A DNA stretch of 64,000 nucleotides, from NCBI RefSeq assembly GCF_042676085.1, contig NZ_JBHTKH010000001.1:434001-498000 (forward strand). Direction: 5' to 3'. This document shows, piece by piece, positions 8,015 to 19,272 of the stretch (position 1 is the first letter of the stretch; each line of letters begins with the position of its first letter). Under the pieces are notes generated by a model. The model worked only from the letters and a program-made list of their open reading frames with translations, was not told where the DNA came from and did no database searches. The translations under genes were made by a program, and so were the position numbers. The stretch comes from Terrabacter terrigena. GTDB taxonomy: Bacteria > Actinomycetota > Actinomycetes > Actinomycetales > Dermatophilaceae.

Positions 8015-8563
8015 TCAGTGGATCCGGCGCACCGATCCCAGTGACCAGAAGGGCACGAGCAGCCGGCCCGTGAGGTTGGCCGTGCGCCGCATCTCGTCGG
8101 GAGCGTGCTCCGCCAGCTCGAGGTGGTCGGCTCCCACGACGTCGATGGTGCCCGTCACGACGCGGCCGTCGACGTCGGCGAGCTCGACGACGGCCCGGTC
8201 ACGACTCACCGCCCGAAGGGCTGCCCCGAGCCCGAAGCGCTTCGCCACGACCGACGGGGTGCGAGCGCCGGGGCCCAGACCGGTGATGCCGCGCACCGCG
8301 GCCAGGGCGACGAGGCACGGGCGCCCGGGCGCCGTCTCCACGAGAGCCCAGTCCGGACCCACGTCGGCGAGGCGACCGGTGACCACCCGACCCGGCAGGC
8401 GAAGTCCGACGTGGCCTGCGTCGGTGTTGGCCAGCATCCGGGTGTGCACGTCGAGCAGGGCCCGTTCGCGCCGGGTGCGGTCGGCGACCTCGGCGTCGAG
8501 CTCACGCGCCTCGTCGAGCGCCAGCTGGGCGGCGAGGTCGTCGAAGAGTCGGTCCCAGCGCAT
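8015..8563 (-). CDS. Conserved actinobacterial protein of unknown function
   Basis: I do not know a function for this 182-residue soluble protein. It starts MRWDRLFDDLAAQLALDEARELDAEVADRTRRER, a helical segment common to a family in many actinobacteria. A predominantly beta region follows with two similar blocks (GRVVTGRLADVGPDWALVE and GRVVTGTIDVVGADHLELAE), which look like a duplicated small barrel. The ATG at 8563 is preferred over 8599 because GGAAGGG lies about 7 bases upstream and the sequence before it is not conserved-looking. It is divergent from the LysM gene. Confidence 0.75.
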   Translation of the reverse strand: MRWDRLFDDLAAQLALDEARELDAEVADRTRRERALLDVHTRMLANTDAGHVGLRLPGRVVTGRLADVGPDWALVETAPGRPCLVALAAVRGITGLGPGARTPSVVAKRFGLGAALRAVSRDRAVVELADVDGRVVTGTIDVVGADHLELAEHAPDEMRRTANLTGRLLVPFWSLGSVRRIH

Positions 8564-8625
8564 GCCCACACCCTTCCCTGCCGGCTCGTCGGCGGCCACT
8601 CAGCACTTCTTGACCAACACCATAC

Positions 8626-8655
8626 TTGACCAAACACACGCAAACTGCATTGAAT
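8626..8655 (+). promoter_or_regulatory. Promoter of the LysM-Rv3235 pair, leaderless
   Basis: TTGACC (8626-8631), an 18-base spacer and TTGAAT (8650-8655) are followed after 6 bases by ATG at 8662. A near-direct copy of the -35 motif (TTGACC) also occurs at 8610. This arrangement argues against the TTG codon at 8626 as the start. Confidence 0.55.
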
Positions 8656-8661
8656 GAAGAC

Positions 8662-9684
8662 ATGCACAGGGGAAAGCACACAGGAGCAGACGTCCACCGC
8701 GTCCTCACGCGCTGGCGAAGCGACCGCACTCCGCGCCCGTCGTCCGAGGCGCGACAGCCCCGCGAGGAGCAGCGGGGCCCCCGGCTGCCGGGCCTCGCGA
8801 TGGCTGTCACCGGCCTGGTCGTGGCCGTCGTGGCCCTGCGCCTGCTGTCGGCCGTCGCCACGCGGGGAACGGGCGCACCGTCCGGAGCAGCACGACCCGA
8901 TGACGTCCTGCTCGTGCTCATGGCCTGGGTGGGTGTCGCCCTCGCGGTCTGGCTGGCCCTCGGCTCGCTGCTTGGCCTGCTGGCAGCGCTCCCGGGCACT
9001 GCTGGACGCCTCGCCGCGACGACGGCGGAGCGCATCACGCCCGTGGCCGCCCGCCGGGCGCTGACCCTGGTGCTCGGGGCCTCGGTCGGGTCGGTCGCCC
9101 TCCCTCCGGCGCCGGTCTCCAGCGCGGGTTCCGCACCGCTGTCGGTCAGCGCAGCCGAGGCGGCCGCCACCGGAGGCGCGCTCACGCCAGCCGACCTCGG
9201 GCCGGGCTTCGTTCCCAGCCGAGCCGTCACCGGCCCCACCTCCACGCCCTCCCCCGGCTTCGCACCCACGGGCGCGGACGTCACCCCCGCCTTCGTTCCG
9301 ACCCCGGGCGAGCCGAACGAGCGCCGGCGTGACGACGTCGGCCCCGGCTACGTCCCCTCCGCGCCTCCCCCGGTGCTCGTCCCCGACCGCTCGCGACTGC
9401 TGGCCCCCTCGCCGCGGCCGACGGCCGTCACCCACGACGTCGTCATCGTGCACCGCGGCGACTCGTTGTGGGCCGTTGCCGCGCGCCACCTGGGGCCGGG
9501 CGCCGGCGACGCGCAGGTCGCGCGCGAGTGGCCCCGCTGGTACGCCGCCAACCGTGACGTCATCGGCGACGACCCCGACCTGCTGGTCCCGGGGCAGCAG
9601 CTGCGTCCGCCGACGGCCTTCACCCCCGCACCGTCCGCCCTCGAGACGACGCCCGTCCGGGCAGAGCGAGGAGCACACCGATGA
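8662..9684 (+). CDS. Membrane protein with C-terminal LysM domain
   Basis: The 340-residue protein has a basic N-terminus and two hydrophobic segments (about 47-68 and 80-105). A long Pro/Ala/Thr-rich extracellular stretch contains a repeated xGPGFVPS/PAFVPTPG/GPGYVPSAP element. The protein ends in a LysM domain (about 265-325: VVIVHRGDSLWAVAARHLGP...LLVPGQQL) that should bind peptidoglycan. No catalytic cell-wall domain is visible. The start was placed at 8662 rather than the TTG at 8626 because the latter lies inside a good -35 box. Its TGA overlaps the ATG of the next gene, so the two are coupled. Confidence 0.85.
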   Translation: MHRGKHTGADVHRVLTRWRSDRTPRPSSEARQPREEQRGPRLPGLAMAVTGLVVAVVALRLLSAVATRGTGAPSGAARPDDVLLVLMAWVGVALAVWLALGSLLGLLAALPGTAGRLAATTAERITPVAARRALTLVLGASVGSVALPPAPVSSAGSAPLSVSAAEAAATGGALTPADLGPGFVPSRAVTGPTSTPSPGFAPTGADVTPAFVPTPGEPNERRRDDVGPGYVPSAPPPVLVPDRSRLLAPSPRPTAVTHDVVIVHRGDSLWAVAARHLGPGAGDAQVAREWPRWYAANRDVIGDDPDLLVPGQQLRPPTAFTPAPSALETTPVRAERGAHR

Positions 9685-10235
9685 GCAGCGCCTCCAGCGC
9701 CACCCCCGGAAGCGCCTCGTCCGATGCAGGTGTGCACATCCCCGGAGGCTTCGTCGTGCGCCGCATCCCGCAGACCGCCCCGCGCGTGATCAGTGCTGAC
9801 GAGGCCTGGCACGGTGAGCAGCCGTACGCCCAGGACGCGCTCGCGCTCGACTTCTTCGGAGCGCGGGACGACGAGGACTTCGGGCGGCGGCCGACGCGGA
9901 CCAGCCTGCTGCCCGACCCCGCGGCGGTCGTGGGACGGCTGGCCCAGGCCGTCGTCGAGGTCGTGTCGGGGCAGCGGCCGGCACCCCAGCTGATCCGGCA
10001 CACCGCCCCGACGGTCTACTCCGTGATCGCACGACAGGCGATGGTGGCGGCCCGGCGCCGCACGCCGGGTCCCCAGCGTGCCGCAGTCGTGCGACGGGTC
10101 CGGGTCTGCGAGCCCGCCGACGGCATCGTCGAGGCGTGCGCCGTCGTCGTGTCGCACGGGCGGGTCCGGGCGCTCGCGCTGCGCCTCGAGGGCCTCGACG
10201 GCCGCTGGCTCCTGACAGCGCTCACCATCGGCTGA
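9681..10235 (+). CDS. Rv3235-family protein
   Basis: The 184-residue protein has a disordered N-terminal third. A folded C-terminal region (about 80-184) follows: LLPDPAAVVGRLAQAVVEVVSGQRPAPQLIRHTAPTVYSVIARQA, then VRRVRVCEPADGIVEACAVVVSHGRVRALALRLEGLDGRWLLTALTIG. This is the pattern of the actinobacterial Rv3235 family, which has no assigned biochemical function. It shares a 4-base stop/start overlap with the LysM gene and lies directly ahead of secA in the opposite orientation, as in mycobacteria (Rv3235 near Rv3240c). A role in envelope biogenesis is contextual inference. Confidence 0.82.
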   Translation: MSSASSATPGSASSDAGVHIPGGFVVRRIPQTAPRVISADEAWHGEQPYAQDALALDFFGARDDEDFGRRPTRTSLLPDPAAVVGRLAQAVVEVVSGQRPAPQLIRHTAPTVYSVIARQAMVAARRRTPGPQRAAVVRRVRVCEPADGIVEACAVVVSHGRVRALALRLEGLDGRWLLTALTIG

Positions 10236-10313
10236 GCAGCAGGGCGCACGCCGGACGCCCGGTCCTCACACCCACCCTCGGCCACGCACCAGCGTCCACC
10301 AGCGGCCACCATG

Positions 10314-10351
10314 GAGAAAGCGACCCGTCCGGATGGACGGGTCGCTTTCTC
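10314..10351. terminator. Bidirectional terminator between Rv3235-like gene and secA
   Basis: Two perfect 17-base arms (GAGAAAGCGACCCGTCC and its complement) flank a GGAT loop. With one mismatch the stem extends four more pairs (CCAT/ATGG). It sits between converging genes ending at 10235 and 10418. Confidence 0.9.
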
Positions 10352-10417
10352 GATGGTCCTGCCTGTCGGCGGCCTGAGCGGCCGGCCTGTCCGACGCGAC
10401 GTCGGTGGCGGCGTACG

Positions 10418-13240
<2,823 letters not shown>

Positions 13241-13297
13241 CTGGTGATCTCACTCCCGACTGAACGTGTGGACTCGCCCGGTGGGCGGGCTCCATCG

Positions 13298-13315
13298 CCC
13301 GTGATGGGTCACGGG
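13298..13315. repeat. Inverted repeat in the secA leader region
   Basis: CCCGTGA, a TGGG loop, then TCACGGG: a perfect 7-base dyad 58 bases upstream of the secA start. It could be an operator or an RNA hairpin in the leader. No function is assigned. Confidence 0.4.
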
Positions 13316-13417
13316 ACCCGCCTAGGCTAGCCGCCTTCCCGACGGAACGACCAACGCACCGGCCGACGCTGAGGTTCCGGGTCGGCCCCGGGATCGCACC
13401 GGCCGGGGTGCGGACGT

Positions 13418-14620
13418 TCAGGCAGCACCGAGGTCTACCCGTGACAGGCCCAGCCAGGTGGCCATCGACTCGAGGTTGGCCACCAGCGCGAGCCGCGCCT
13501 CGACGGGTGCACCGGGCTCCCAGGTGACCCGGTGGCAGCGCAGCACCCCGGCCGGGCGGTCGGCCTTGAGGTCGCAGCGTGCCACCAGCGCGTCGCCGAA
13601 GAGGAAGGGCAGGACGTAGTAGCCGTGCACCCGCTTGTGGGCTGGCGTGTAGATCTCGATCCGGTAGTGGAAGTCCCACAGTGCGTGGATGCGTTCGCGC
13701 TGCCACACGAGGGAGTCGAACGGGCTGAGCAGCGCCTCCGCGTGGACCCGGCGGGGCAGGCGCGCCTCGGCGTGCAGCCAGGCCGGCTTCCACCCGGGCA
13801 CGGTGACCGGGATGAGCTCGCCCTCGGCGGCGAGCCGGGCGATGGCGGGGCGGGCGTCCTCGCGGCGGATGCGGAAGTAGTCGGCCAGGCACAGCTCGGT
13901 GCCGACCCCGTGCGCCCGTGCGGCGATGCGGACCAGCTCGACGAACCTGTCGGGGTCGGCCTCCGCGCCGGGGCGGTGGGTCCACGCCGGTCGCAGCGCC
14001 GGTGGGGCCGTGGCGGACAGCGCGGCGTAGCGCCGCTCGAACTGGCTGGTGCGCCCGGCGGAGCTGATGCGCCCCGCCCAGAAGAGGTACTCGAGGGCCT
14101 GCTTGACCTCGGACCAGTTCCACCCCCACTGGTCGGTGCTGCGGGGCTGGTCGTGCTCGAGCGCGACCTCCACCTCGCGCGCCGTCAGCGGCCCGCGGGC
14201 CTCCACCTCGGCCTGGACGACGTCGACGAAGTCGGGCCGCTCCTGCAGGATGCGGCGCATCCCGCCCCACGCCTTCTCGGCGGCGGCGCGCATGCGGAAG
14301 TCGAGCAGCGGCCAGGTCGAGGGCGGGACGAGGCTCGCCTCGTGGGCCCAGTACTCGACCAGTCGACGAGGGGCGCGGTCGCGGGCCCGGTCGAGCAGGC
14401 TCGTGTCGTAGGGCCCGAGCCGGGCGAAGAGCGGGAGGTACTGGCTGCGCGCCAGCACGTTGACGCTGTCGATCTGGATGATGCCGACCCGGTCGACCAC
14501 CCGCTGGACGTGCCGCATCGTCGCGGTGAAAGGCGCCGGGCGCGGGTCGAGGAAGCCCTGGGCCGCGATGGCGACGCGGCGCGCCTGGGCACGCGACATC
14601 GCGCGCGTGGCCACGCTCAT
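13418..14620 (-). CDS. YcaQ/AlkX-type DNA glycosylase (winged-helix family)
   Basis: The 400-residue protein matches the HTH_42/YcaQ family, bacterial glycosylases that unhook interstrand crosslinks and remove bulky alkylated bases. The N-terminal half holds tandem winged-helix domains. The catalytic Q-x-D motif of the AlkX branch is visible as Q49-I-D51 in VGIIQIDSVNVLARSQYLPLFARLGPYD. The typical YWAHEASLVP block follows, and near the C-terminus LLSPFDSLVWQRERIHALWDFHYRIEIYTPAHKRVHGYYVLPFLFGD. It starts 15 bases after the stop of the response regulator, so co-transcription is likely. The ATG at 14620 is followed closely by conserved-looking sequence. Confidence 0.9.
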   Translation of the reverse strand: MSVATRAMSRAQARRVAIAAQGFLDPRPAPFTATMRHVQRVVDRVGIIQIDSVNVLARSQYLPLFARLGPYDTSLLDRARDRAPRRLVEYWAHEASLVPPSTWPLLDFRMRAAAEKAWGGMRRILQERPDFVDVVQAEVEARGPLTAREVEVALEHDQPRSTDQWGWNWSEVKQALEYLFWAGRISSAGRTSQFERRYAALSATAPPALRPAWTHRPGAEADPDRFVELVRIAARAHGVGTELCLADYFRIRREDARPAIARLAAEGELIPVTVPGWKPAWLHAEARLPRRVHAEALLSPFDSLVWQRERIHALWDFHYRIEIYTPAHKRVHGYYVLPFLFGDALVARCDLKADRPAGVLRCHRVTWEPGAPVEARLALVANLESMATWLGLSRVDLGAA

Positions 14621-14635
14621 GCGGTCACCGGGCGC

Positions 14636-15322
14636 TCACTCACCGGGGTCGATGAGCCGCTGGCGCACGGCATACATGGCCGCCTCCATCCGCGAGTGCA
14701 TCTGGAGCTTGTCGAGGATGTTGCGGATGTGGTTGCGCACCGTGTTCTCGGAGATGAACAGCTCGCCGGCGATCTCGCGGTTGAGCTTGCCACGGGCGAC
14801 GAGCTTGAGGATCTCGAGCTCGCGCTCGGTCAGTCGCGGCAGCTCGAGCCCGGGGGTGGGTGCGGGGACGGTCTCGCGCTGGCTGATCTGCGCGAACTCG
14901 AGGAGCAGCTTGGAGGCCATCAGCGGCGACAGGAGCGACTGGCCGTGGAAGACGCCGCGTATGCCGGCCGCGACCTCCTCGGGCGGGACGTCCTTGAGGA
15001 GGTAGCCGTTGGCCCCGGCGCGCACAGCCTCGAAGAGGTTGGCCTCGTCGTCGGAGCTCGTCAGCATGAGGATGCGGGCGGACGGCACGCGTTGCTTGAT
15101 GACCCGGCAGGCGTCGATGCCGCCCCGCTTGGGCATGCCGACGTCCATGACGATCACGTCGGGCAGCTTCTCCTCCGCCTGGTCGACCGCCTCGACCCCG
15201 TCGGCCGCCTCTCCGACGATCTCGATGCCCTCCTCGGTGGCCAGGACGGTCTGCAGCCCCCGACGGTAGAGCGCGTGGTCGTCGACGATGAGGACGCGGA
15301 TGACGTCAGGCGGCGGGTTCAC
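14636..15322 (-). CDS. NarL/LuxR-family response regulator, orphan
   Basis: The 228-residue protein has a receiver domain (about 8-125) with the acidic pair D14-D15, phospho-acceptor D60 in VIVMDVGMP, T/S in LMLTSSDD and Lys in GYLLKDVPPEE. The DNA-binding domain (about 158-222) has the LuxR signature: LTERELEILKLVARGKLNREIAGELFISENTVRNHIRNILDKLQMHSR. No histidine kinase gene is adjacent, so it is an orphan in this window. The start is GTG at 15322 with no clear ribosome binding site; CAAACT lies 6 bases upstream and could be a leaderless -10. It is located between hpf and a glycosylase gene on the same strand. Confidence 0.92.
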   Translation of the reverse strand: MNPPPDVIRVLIVDDHALYRRGLQTVLATEEGIEIVGEAADGVEAVDQAEEKLPDVIVMDVGMPKRGGIDACRVIKQRVPSARILMLTSSDDEANLFEAVRAGANGYLLKDVPPEEVAAGIRGVFHGQSLLSPLMASKLLLEFAQISQRETVPAPTPGLELPRLTERELEILKLVARGKLNREIAGELFISENTVRNHIRNILDKLQMHSRMEAAMYAVRQRLIDPGE

Positions 15323-15412
15323 GCGCCCAGTTTGTCAAAGACCGCCCACAACGCGCCCGGTGAGGTGGCGCGACGCCGAGCCGGAGGTCGGAGGGAGCCT
15401 CGCCGCAGACGC

Positions 15413-15445
15413 GTCGAGGCGCCCCCTCGACGGGGACGCCTCGAC
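15413..15445. terminator. Terminator after hpf
   Basis: GTCGAGGCG pairs with CGCCTCGAC. The stem continues as CCCC/GGGG across a single bulged base, with a CTCGAC loop. It lies 23 bases beyond the hpf stop on the minus strand. Confidence 0.7.
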
Positions 15446-15467
15446 CTCGCGAGAGCAGGACGGACGG

Positions 15468-16112
15468 TCAGCCGGTGGCGGCGACGTCGACGTCGGTCTC
15501 GAGGTGCAGCACCCCGTAGCTCCATCCGCGTCTGCGGTACACGACGCTCGGACGGTCGGTGTCGGCGTCGTGGAAGAGGAAGAAGTCGTGGCCGACGAGC
15601 TCCATCTGGTTCACGGCGTCCTCGAGGGACATCGGAGCCGCGGTGTGGATCTTCTCGCGCACCTCGATGGGCGAGTTGCCCAACGCGCCGAAGCGCTCGA
15701 GGTCGTCGACAACGCCGTCGCCGGCAGCGCTCTCGGTCTCGACCGGACGCGAACCGTTGGCTGACGCGTCGATGCGCGCGGTCGCCTGCGCGACCGACTC
15801 GGGGATCCGTCGTCCGCGGCTGACCCGCCGCTTGTCGTGCACCCGCCTCAGGCGTTCCATGAGCTTGTCCACGGCCGCGTCGAGGGCGGCGTACTTGTCG
15901 TCCAGACAAGCCTCGGCCCTGATCACGGGTCCCTTTGCGTGGCAGGTGATCTCGACCTTCTCGGACCCGCGGGCAACTCGCTCGTGGGTGACGACGACGT
16001 CGACACGGTGCACCTTGGGGGCGAGCGCCTGGACCTTTGCCAGCCGCTCGTCGAGCTGCTCACGGAATCGGTCGGGGATCTGGACATGACGTCCAGTGAC
16101 GACGATCTCCAC
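15468..16112 (-). CDS. hpf: Long ribosome hibernation promoting factor
   Basis: The 214-residue protein is the long form. The N-terminal S30AE domain (about 1-105) starts MEIVVTGRHVQIPDRFREQLDERLAKVQAL and binds the 30S decoding region. A linker and the C-terminal dimerisation domain (about 155-210: TAAPMSLEDAVNQMELVGHDFFLFHDADTDRPSVVYRRRGWSYGVLHLE) follow, which pairs ribosomes into 100S particles. The start is GTG at 16112, fixed by AAGGAGG four bases upstream; the ATG at 16133 precedes that site and is rejected. Position between comF and secA matches Rv3241c. In this phylum the gene is often stress- or hypoxia-controlled; a 281-base upstream gap leaves room for that. Confidence 0.95.
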   Translation of the reverse strand: MEIVVTGRHVQIPDRFREQLDERLAKVQALAPKVHRVDVVVTHERVARGSEKVEITCHAKGPVIRAEACLDDKYAALDAAVDKLMERLRRVHDKRRVSRGRRIPESVAQATARIDASANGSRPVETESAAGDGVVDDLERFGALGNSPIEVREKIHTAAPMSLEDAVNQMELVGHDFFLFHDADTDRPSVVYRRRGWSYGVLHLETDVDVAATG

Positions 16113-16393
16113 GTTTCCTCCTTGATCACGCACGTCTTCTTCGTGCGGTGCAGTGAGAGTGGTCCGGGCCTCTGGTCACCTAGGACAGGCCCGCGGTCAA
16201 CGCGGCACCACCTCTTCCGGTCGATCACGTCCTGAGGAGTCGGCCGGGAGGCCGCTCCGTCCTTCGGACGGGTCCATGACCCGACACTACTTGGGCCCCG
16301 CGTCCACTGGGAAGCCATCCGGCGGAACGTGCTGGAACATCACATTCCGTACCCTCGGAGAGCCACCGGGTCGGCCGCCACGGAGGCCCGCCG

Positions 16394-17320
16394 TCACCCT
16401 CGAGTGCGCTGCGTGGCGGCGATCGCAGCACCCGCCACGGGGCCGGCACCGGCCTCTCGCAGAGCCCGTGCGGCCTCGGCGAGGGTGGCCCCCGTGGTCA
16501 CGACGTCATCGACCAGGAGACACCTCCTGTCGCGAACGACGTTGAGCCACAAGGGATTCACTTCAAGAGCACCCCGGAGGTTGACTCGCCGCGCCGCCGT
16601 GCCGAGGCCGGACTGGTCCTCGACGCGGCGCACGTGGTGGAGGGCCGGGGCGACCCGGATCACGACCCCGGCGCCCGCTCCGGAGCCGACCTGCTCGGTG
16701 CGGCCCACGGCGGCAGCGGCGGCCCGGCAGAGCTCGACGATCGGCGTGTCGCCCCGCTGGCGCTCGGCGCGCCGCGACGAGGGTGCCGGCACGACGAGGA
16801 CGACGCCCTCGACCCAGCCGACGCCGTCGAGCGCGCCCGCGATCGACGACGTCAGGACCGGCTCGAGGAGCCGAGCGAGATCGCGCCGGCCGCCGTCCTT
16901 CCAGGCGGAGACGACCGCACGCAGGGGGTCTGCGTAGATGCCCCAGGCGTGGACTGGCGGCATGCCACCGGGCGCCCGGTGGGGCACCACCCACGGCGCG
17001 CCGCCGATGGCGCGGGGTGCGCCCCCTCCGGACGCCGGTGAGGCGACCCGGGGTGCAACGCCCGGCGCGCCGTCGGGCTCGACCGCTGCCGTACGCGTAC
17101 GGCCGGGTGACGGGGCCCCGCGCGCCGCCGGGGCGACGAAGGCGAGCGCGTCGAGGGCGCGAGCGCACCGCCCGCACCACTCCTCCCCGGCCCGCAGGCA
17201 GCCCCCGCACTCTCGCGGCAGCACGAGGTCGAGCACGTCGCTCCCGCGCGCTGCCACGACCGCTCGCCCGAGCAGCTCGCGGGCTCTCCGCGCCCACCTG
17301 GCAGGGTCGACGACGGTCAT
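16394..17320 (-). CDS. comF: ComF family phosphoribosyltransferase-like protein
   Basis: The 308-residue protein starts with a double zinc ribbon (C38, C41, C49, C52 in ECGGCLRAGEEWCGRC). A Pro/Gly/Ala-rich stretch follows, then a type-I PRTase domain ending in the PRPP loop LLVDDVVTTGATLAEAARAL. ComF proteins are tied to DNA uptake in naturally competent bacteria, but in actinobacteria the gene is conserved without a competence system and its role is unsettled. Residues about 75-125 form an unusually long low-complexity insert. The gene lies between lpqB (158-base gap) and hpf on the same strand, the mycobacterial order (Rv3242c). Confidence 0.9.
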   Translation of the reverse strand: MTVVDPARWARRARELLGRAVVAARGSDVLDLVLPRECGGCLRAGEEWCGRCARALDALAFVAPAARGAPSPGRTRTAAVEPDGAPGVAPRVASPASGGGAPRAIGGAPWVVPHRAPGGMPPVHAWGIYADPLRAVVSAWKDGGRRDLARLLEPVLTSSIAGALDGVGWVEGVVLVVPAPSSRRAERQRGDTPIVELCRAAAAAVGRTEQVGSGAGAGVVIRVAPALHHVRRVEDQSGLGTAARRVNLRGALEVNPLWLNVVRDRRCLLVDDVVTTGATLAEAARALREAGAGPVAGAAIAATQRTRG

Positions 17321-17478
17321 CCGCCACCTCCGTCCCGTCGACGCCACGCCGTCATGGGGCCAGCCAAGCGGTTCCCCGCGGGGGTGGGCAGCCCGAGCCC
17401 GGTCACCTGTGGACGCTCGCACGACGGGCCGGGAGGGTGTGGACGACGGGACCGGCCCCGCGCAAGAGTGTGCCGGGC

Positions 17479-19272
17479 TCAGCCGCCCGGGACGAGGACG
17501 TCGCTGCCCTCCTCGATCGGCGGCCAGTTGGACCCGGCCCGGGCGAGAACGCGGTCGTCGCTCGTCACGATGAGCAGACCACGAGGGCCGCCGACCGACG
17601 TGATGGCCACGGCACCCGGGACAGCGTTGAGCCGCCCCGTCTCCCTGCGCGTGCCGTCCACACCGGCCCCGATCGTCGCGAGCCAGGGCCGCATCGGGTC
17701 GTTCGTGCGCACCTGCCCGAGCAGTGCATAGCTCGTCGGGTCGAGCCAGGTGACGTCCTGGATGCGGGTCAGCGACTGGGCCTGTCGCAGGGGCGCGGTC
17801 AGCGACTGTGGCTCGCCGTTGGGCGCCCGCACGATGCCGCTCAGCCCCACCTGCTCGTCGATGCCGTTGCGGTCGGTCGTGACGAGCAGCAGGCGTGCGC
17901 CGTCGGCCGACACGGAGAGCGTCTTGACGCGACGGTCCTTGAGCCAGGGCGTGCTGACCGCCTTCGGGACCGTGGTGACGTCGCTCGACACGGAGTCGAG
18001 TGCGAAGACGCGGTCGTTGCCGGCGTCGTCCCGTCCGGCGATCCAGAGGTAGCCGACCGGGTCGTAGACGGGTCTGGTCAGGGACGTCGCGAAGGGTGGC
18101 ACGGCCCGAGTCGGTTCGGTGGCCCGCCAGATGGAGAGGTCGCTGCCGCTGCGCGACACCGCAGCGACCTGCTTGCCGTCGCCCGACAGCGCCAGGTTGC
18201 GCCACGTGTCGGGGATGCGTGCGACGTCGATGTCCTTGGGCTTGAGGTCGGGCCGTTTCGCCGCCTGGGTGTCAGGGACGTAGCGCGGGTCGATACGGCG
18301 GATCGTGTCGCCGCGCCGCAGCAGGGCGGTGTCGAGCGCGGGCTTCGCCACGACGTCGTAGCCCAGCTCCGCCGCCGATCCCACCGACGTCACCCCTCCC
18401 GGCAGCTCGAGCGGTGTGTTGTCGACGGCCAGGGAGACCGAGCCGACCGACGCGACCTGCCCGAGCGTCTTGGTCAGCTGCGCCCACATGGCAGCCCGGT
18501 TTGCCGGGTCGGCCGACAGGGCCTGGGTGCTCAGGTTGACCTGGGCGCGGCCGTTGGAGACCGGGACGGCGTTCACGACGAGGCTGGTGTTGGCAGGCAC
18601 TCCGGTGGTGACGGCACCGTCCAGGAACGGCGGAACCCCGCTCAGCTGGGCGCGCGCGAGGGTCGTCGCCAGGCGGGAGCCGTTCTGGAACCAGCGGGAG
18701 TCGGGCACGAGGGCCCGGGTCGTGCGGCTGACGTAGTAGATGAAGCGGTTGGTGAAGACGCGGTTGAACTGGTCGTTGTCGAGCCACAACCCGAAACCGG
18801 TGGTGGGCAGCTCGATCCGCCACTCGCCGCCGACCTTCGTCAGGCCGAGCATGAGTCGCTCGCGCACGCCCGGTGCCTGCTCGACGTAACGGCCGTCGGG
18901 AGTCAGCCTGGCCAGCACGGCCGCGGTCACCTCGACGGAGTCCTCGTCGACCTGGCGGAAGGAGAGGTCGCCGTCGTAGACGATGACATCGGCGCTGGAC
19001 CACCGCCACAGGTCCACCGACTGGGGCGCGAGGAAGCTCTTGCCCGTCGCGTGGGTCTCGTCGGCGTCCTCACCTGCCCTGAGGAAGCCCCTGACCACGG
19101 CCTCCTGGCTGGCCCCGTCGGCGGGTCCGACCGCGACGACGCGCACCGGCTCGTTGACGACGTCACCGAGAACCCGGCCCTCGAGCACCGGGCCCGTGGT
19201 CGGCAGGCCGCCACACCCCGCGAGGAGGGTGGCCGCCGTCGCGAGCAACCCGACGAGCAGCTGGCGTCTCAC
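17479..19272 (-). CDS. lpqB: MtrAB-associated lipoprotein LpqB
   Basis: The 597-residue protein has a lipoprotein signal peptide (MRRQLLVGLLATAATLLAGC, lipobox LAGC, lipidated C20). A GerMN sporulation-like domain lies at about 130-285, and a beta-propeller-like C-terminal region contains repeats such as SGDGKQVAAVSRSG, VSADGARLLLVTTDRNG and GRLNAVPGAVAIT. LpqB interacts with the external part of the MtrB kinase and affects MtrA phosphorylation. Its ATG overlaps the mtrB stop by 4 bases (ATGA), so it is translated with the two-component system. Length and order match Rv3244c. Confidence 0.96.
   Translation of the reverse strand: MRRQLLVGLLATAATLLAGCGGLPTTGPVLEGRVLGDVVNEPVRVVAVGPADGASQEAVVRGFLRAGEDADETHATGKSFLAPQSVDLWRWSSADVIVYDGDLSFRQVDEDSVEVTAAVLARLTPDGRYVEQAPGVRERLMLGLTKVGGEWRIELPTTGFGLWLDNDQFNRVFTNRFIYYVSRTTRALVPDSRWFQNGSRLATTLARAQLSGVPPFLDGAVTTGVPANTSLVVNAVPVSNGRAQVNLSTQALSADPANRAAMWAQLTKTLGQVASVGSVSLAVDNTPLELPGGVTSVGSAAELGYDVVAKPALDTALLRRGDTIRRIDPRYVPDTQAAKRPDLKPKDIDVARIPDTWRNLALSGDGKQVAAVSRSGSDLSIWRATEPTRAVPPFATSLTRPVYDPVGYLWIAGRDDAGNDRVFALDSVSSDVTTVPKAVSTPWLKDRRVKTLSVSADGARLLLVTTDRNGIDEQVGLSGIVRAPNGEPQSLTAPLRQAQSLTRIQDVTWLDPTSYALLGQVRTNDPMRPWLATIGAGVDGTRRETGRLNAVPGAVAITSVGGPRGLLIVTSDDRVLARAGSNWPPIEEGSDVLVPGG

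Noticed and set aside
8626..8661. TTG at 8626 as the LysM protein start
   Set aside because: It lies inside a good -35 box (TTGACC); ATG 8662 is placed exactly for a leaderless start.
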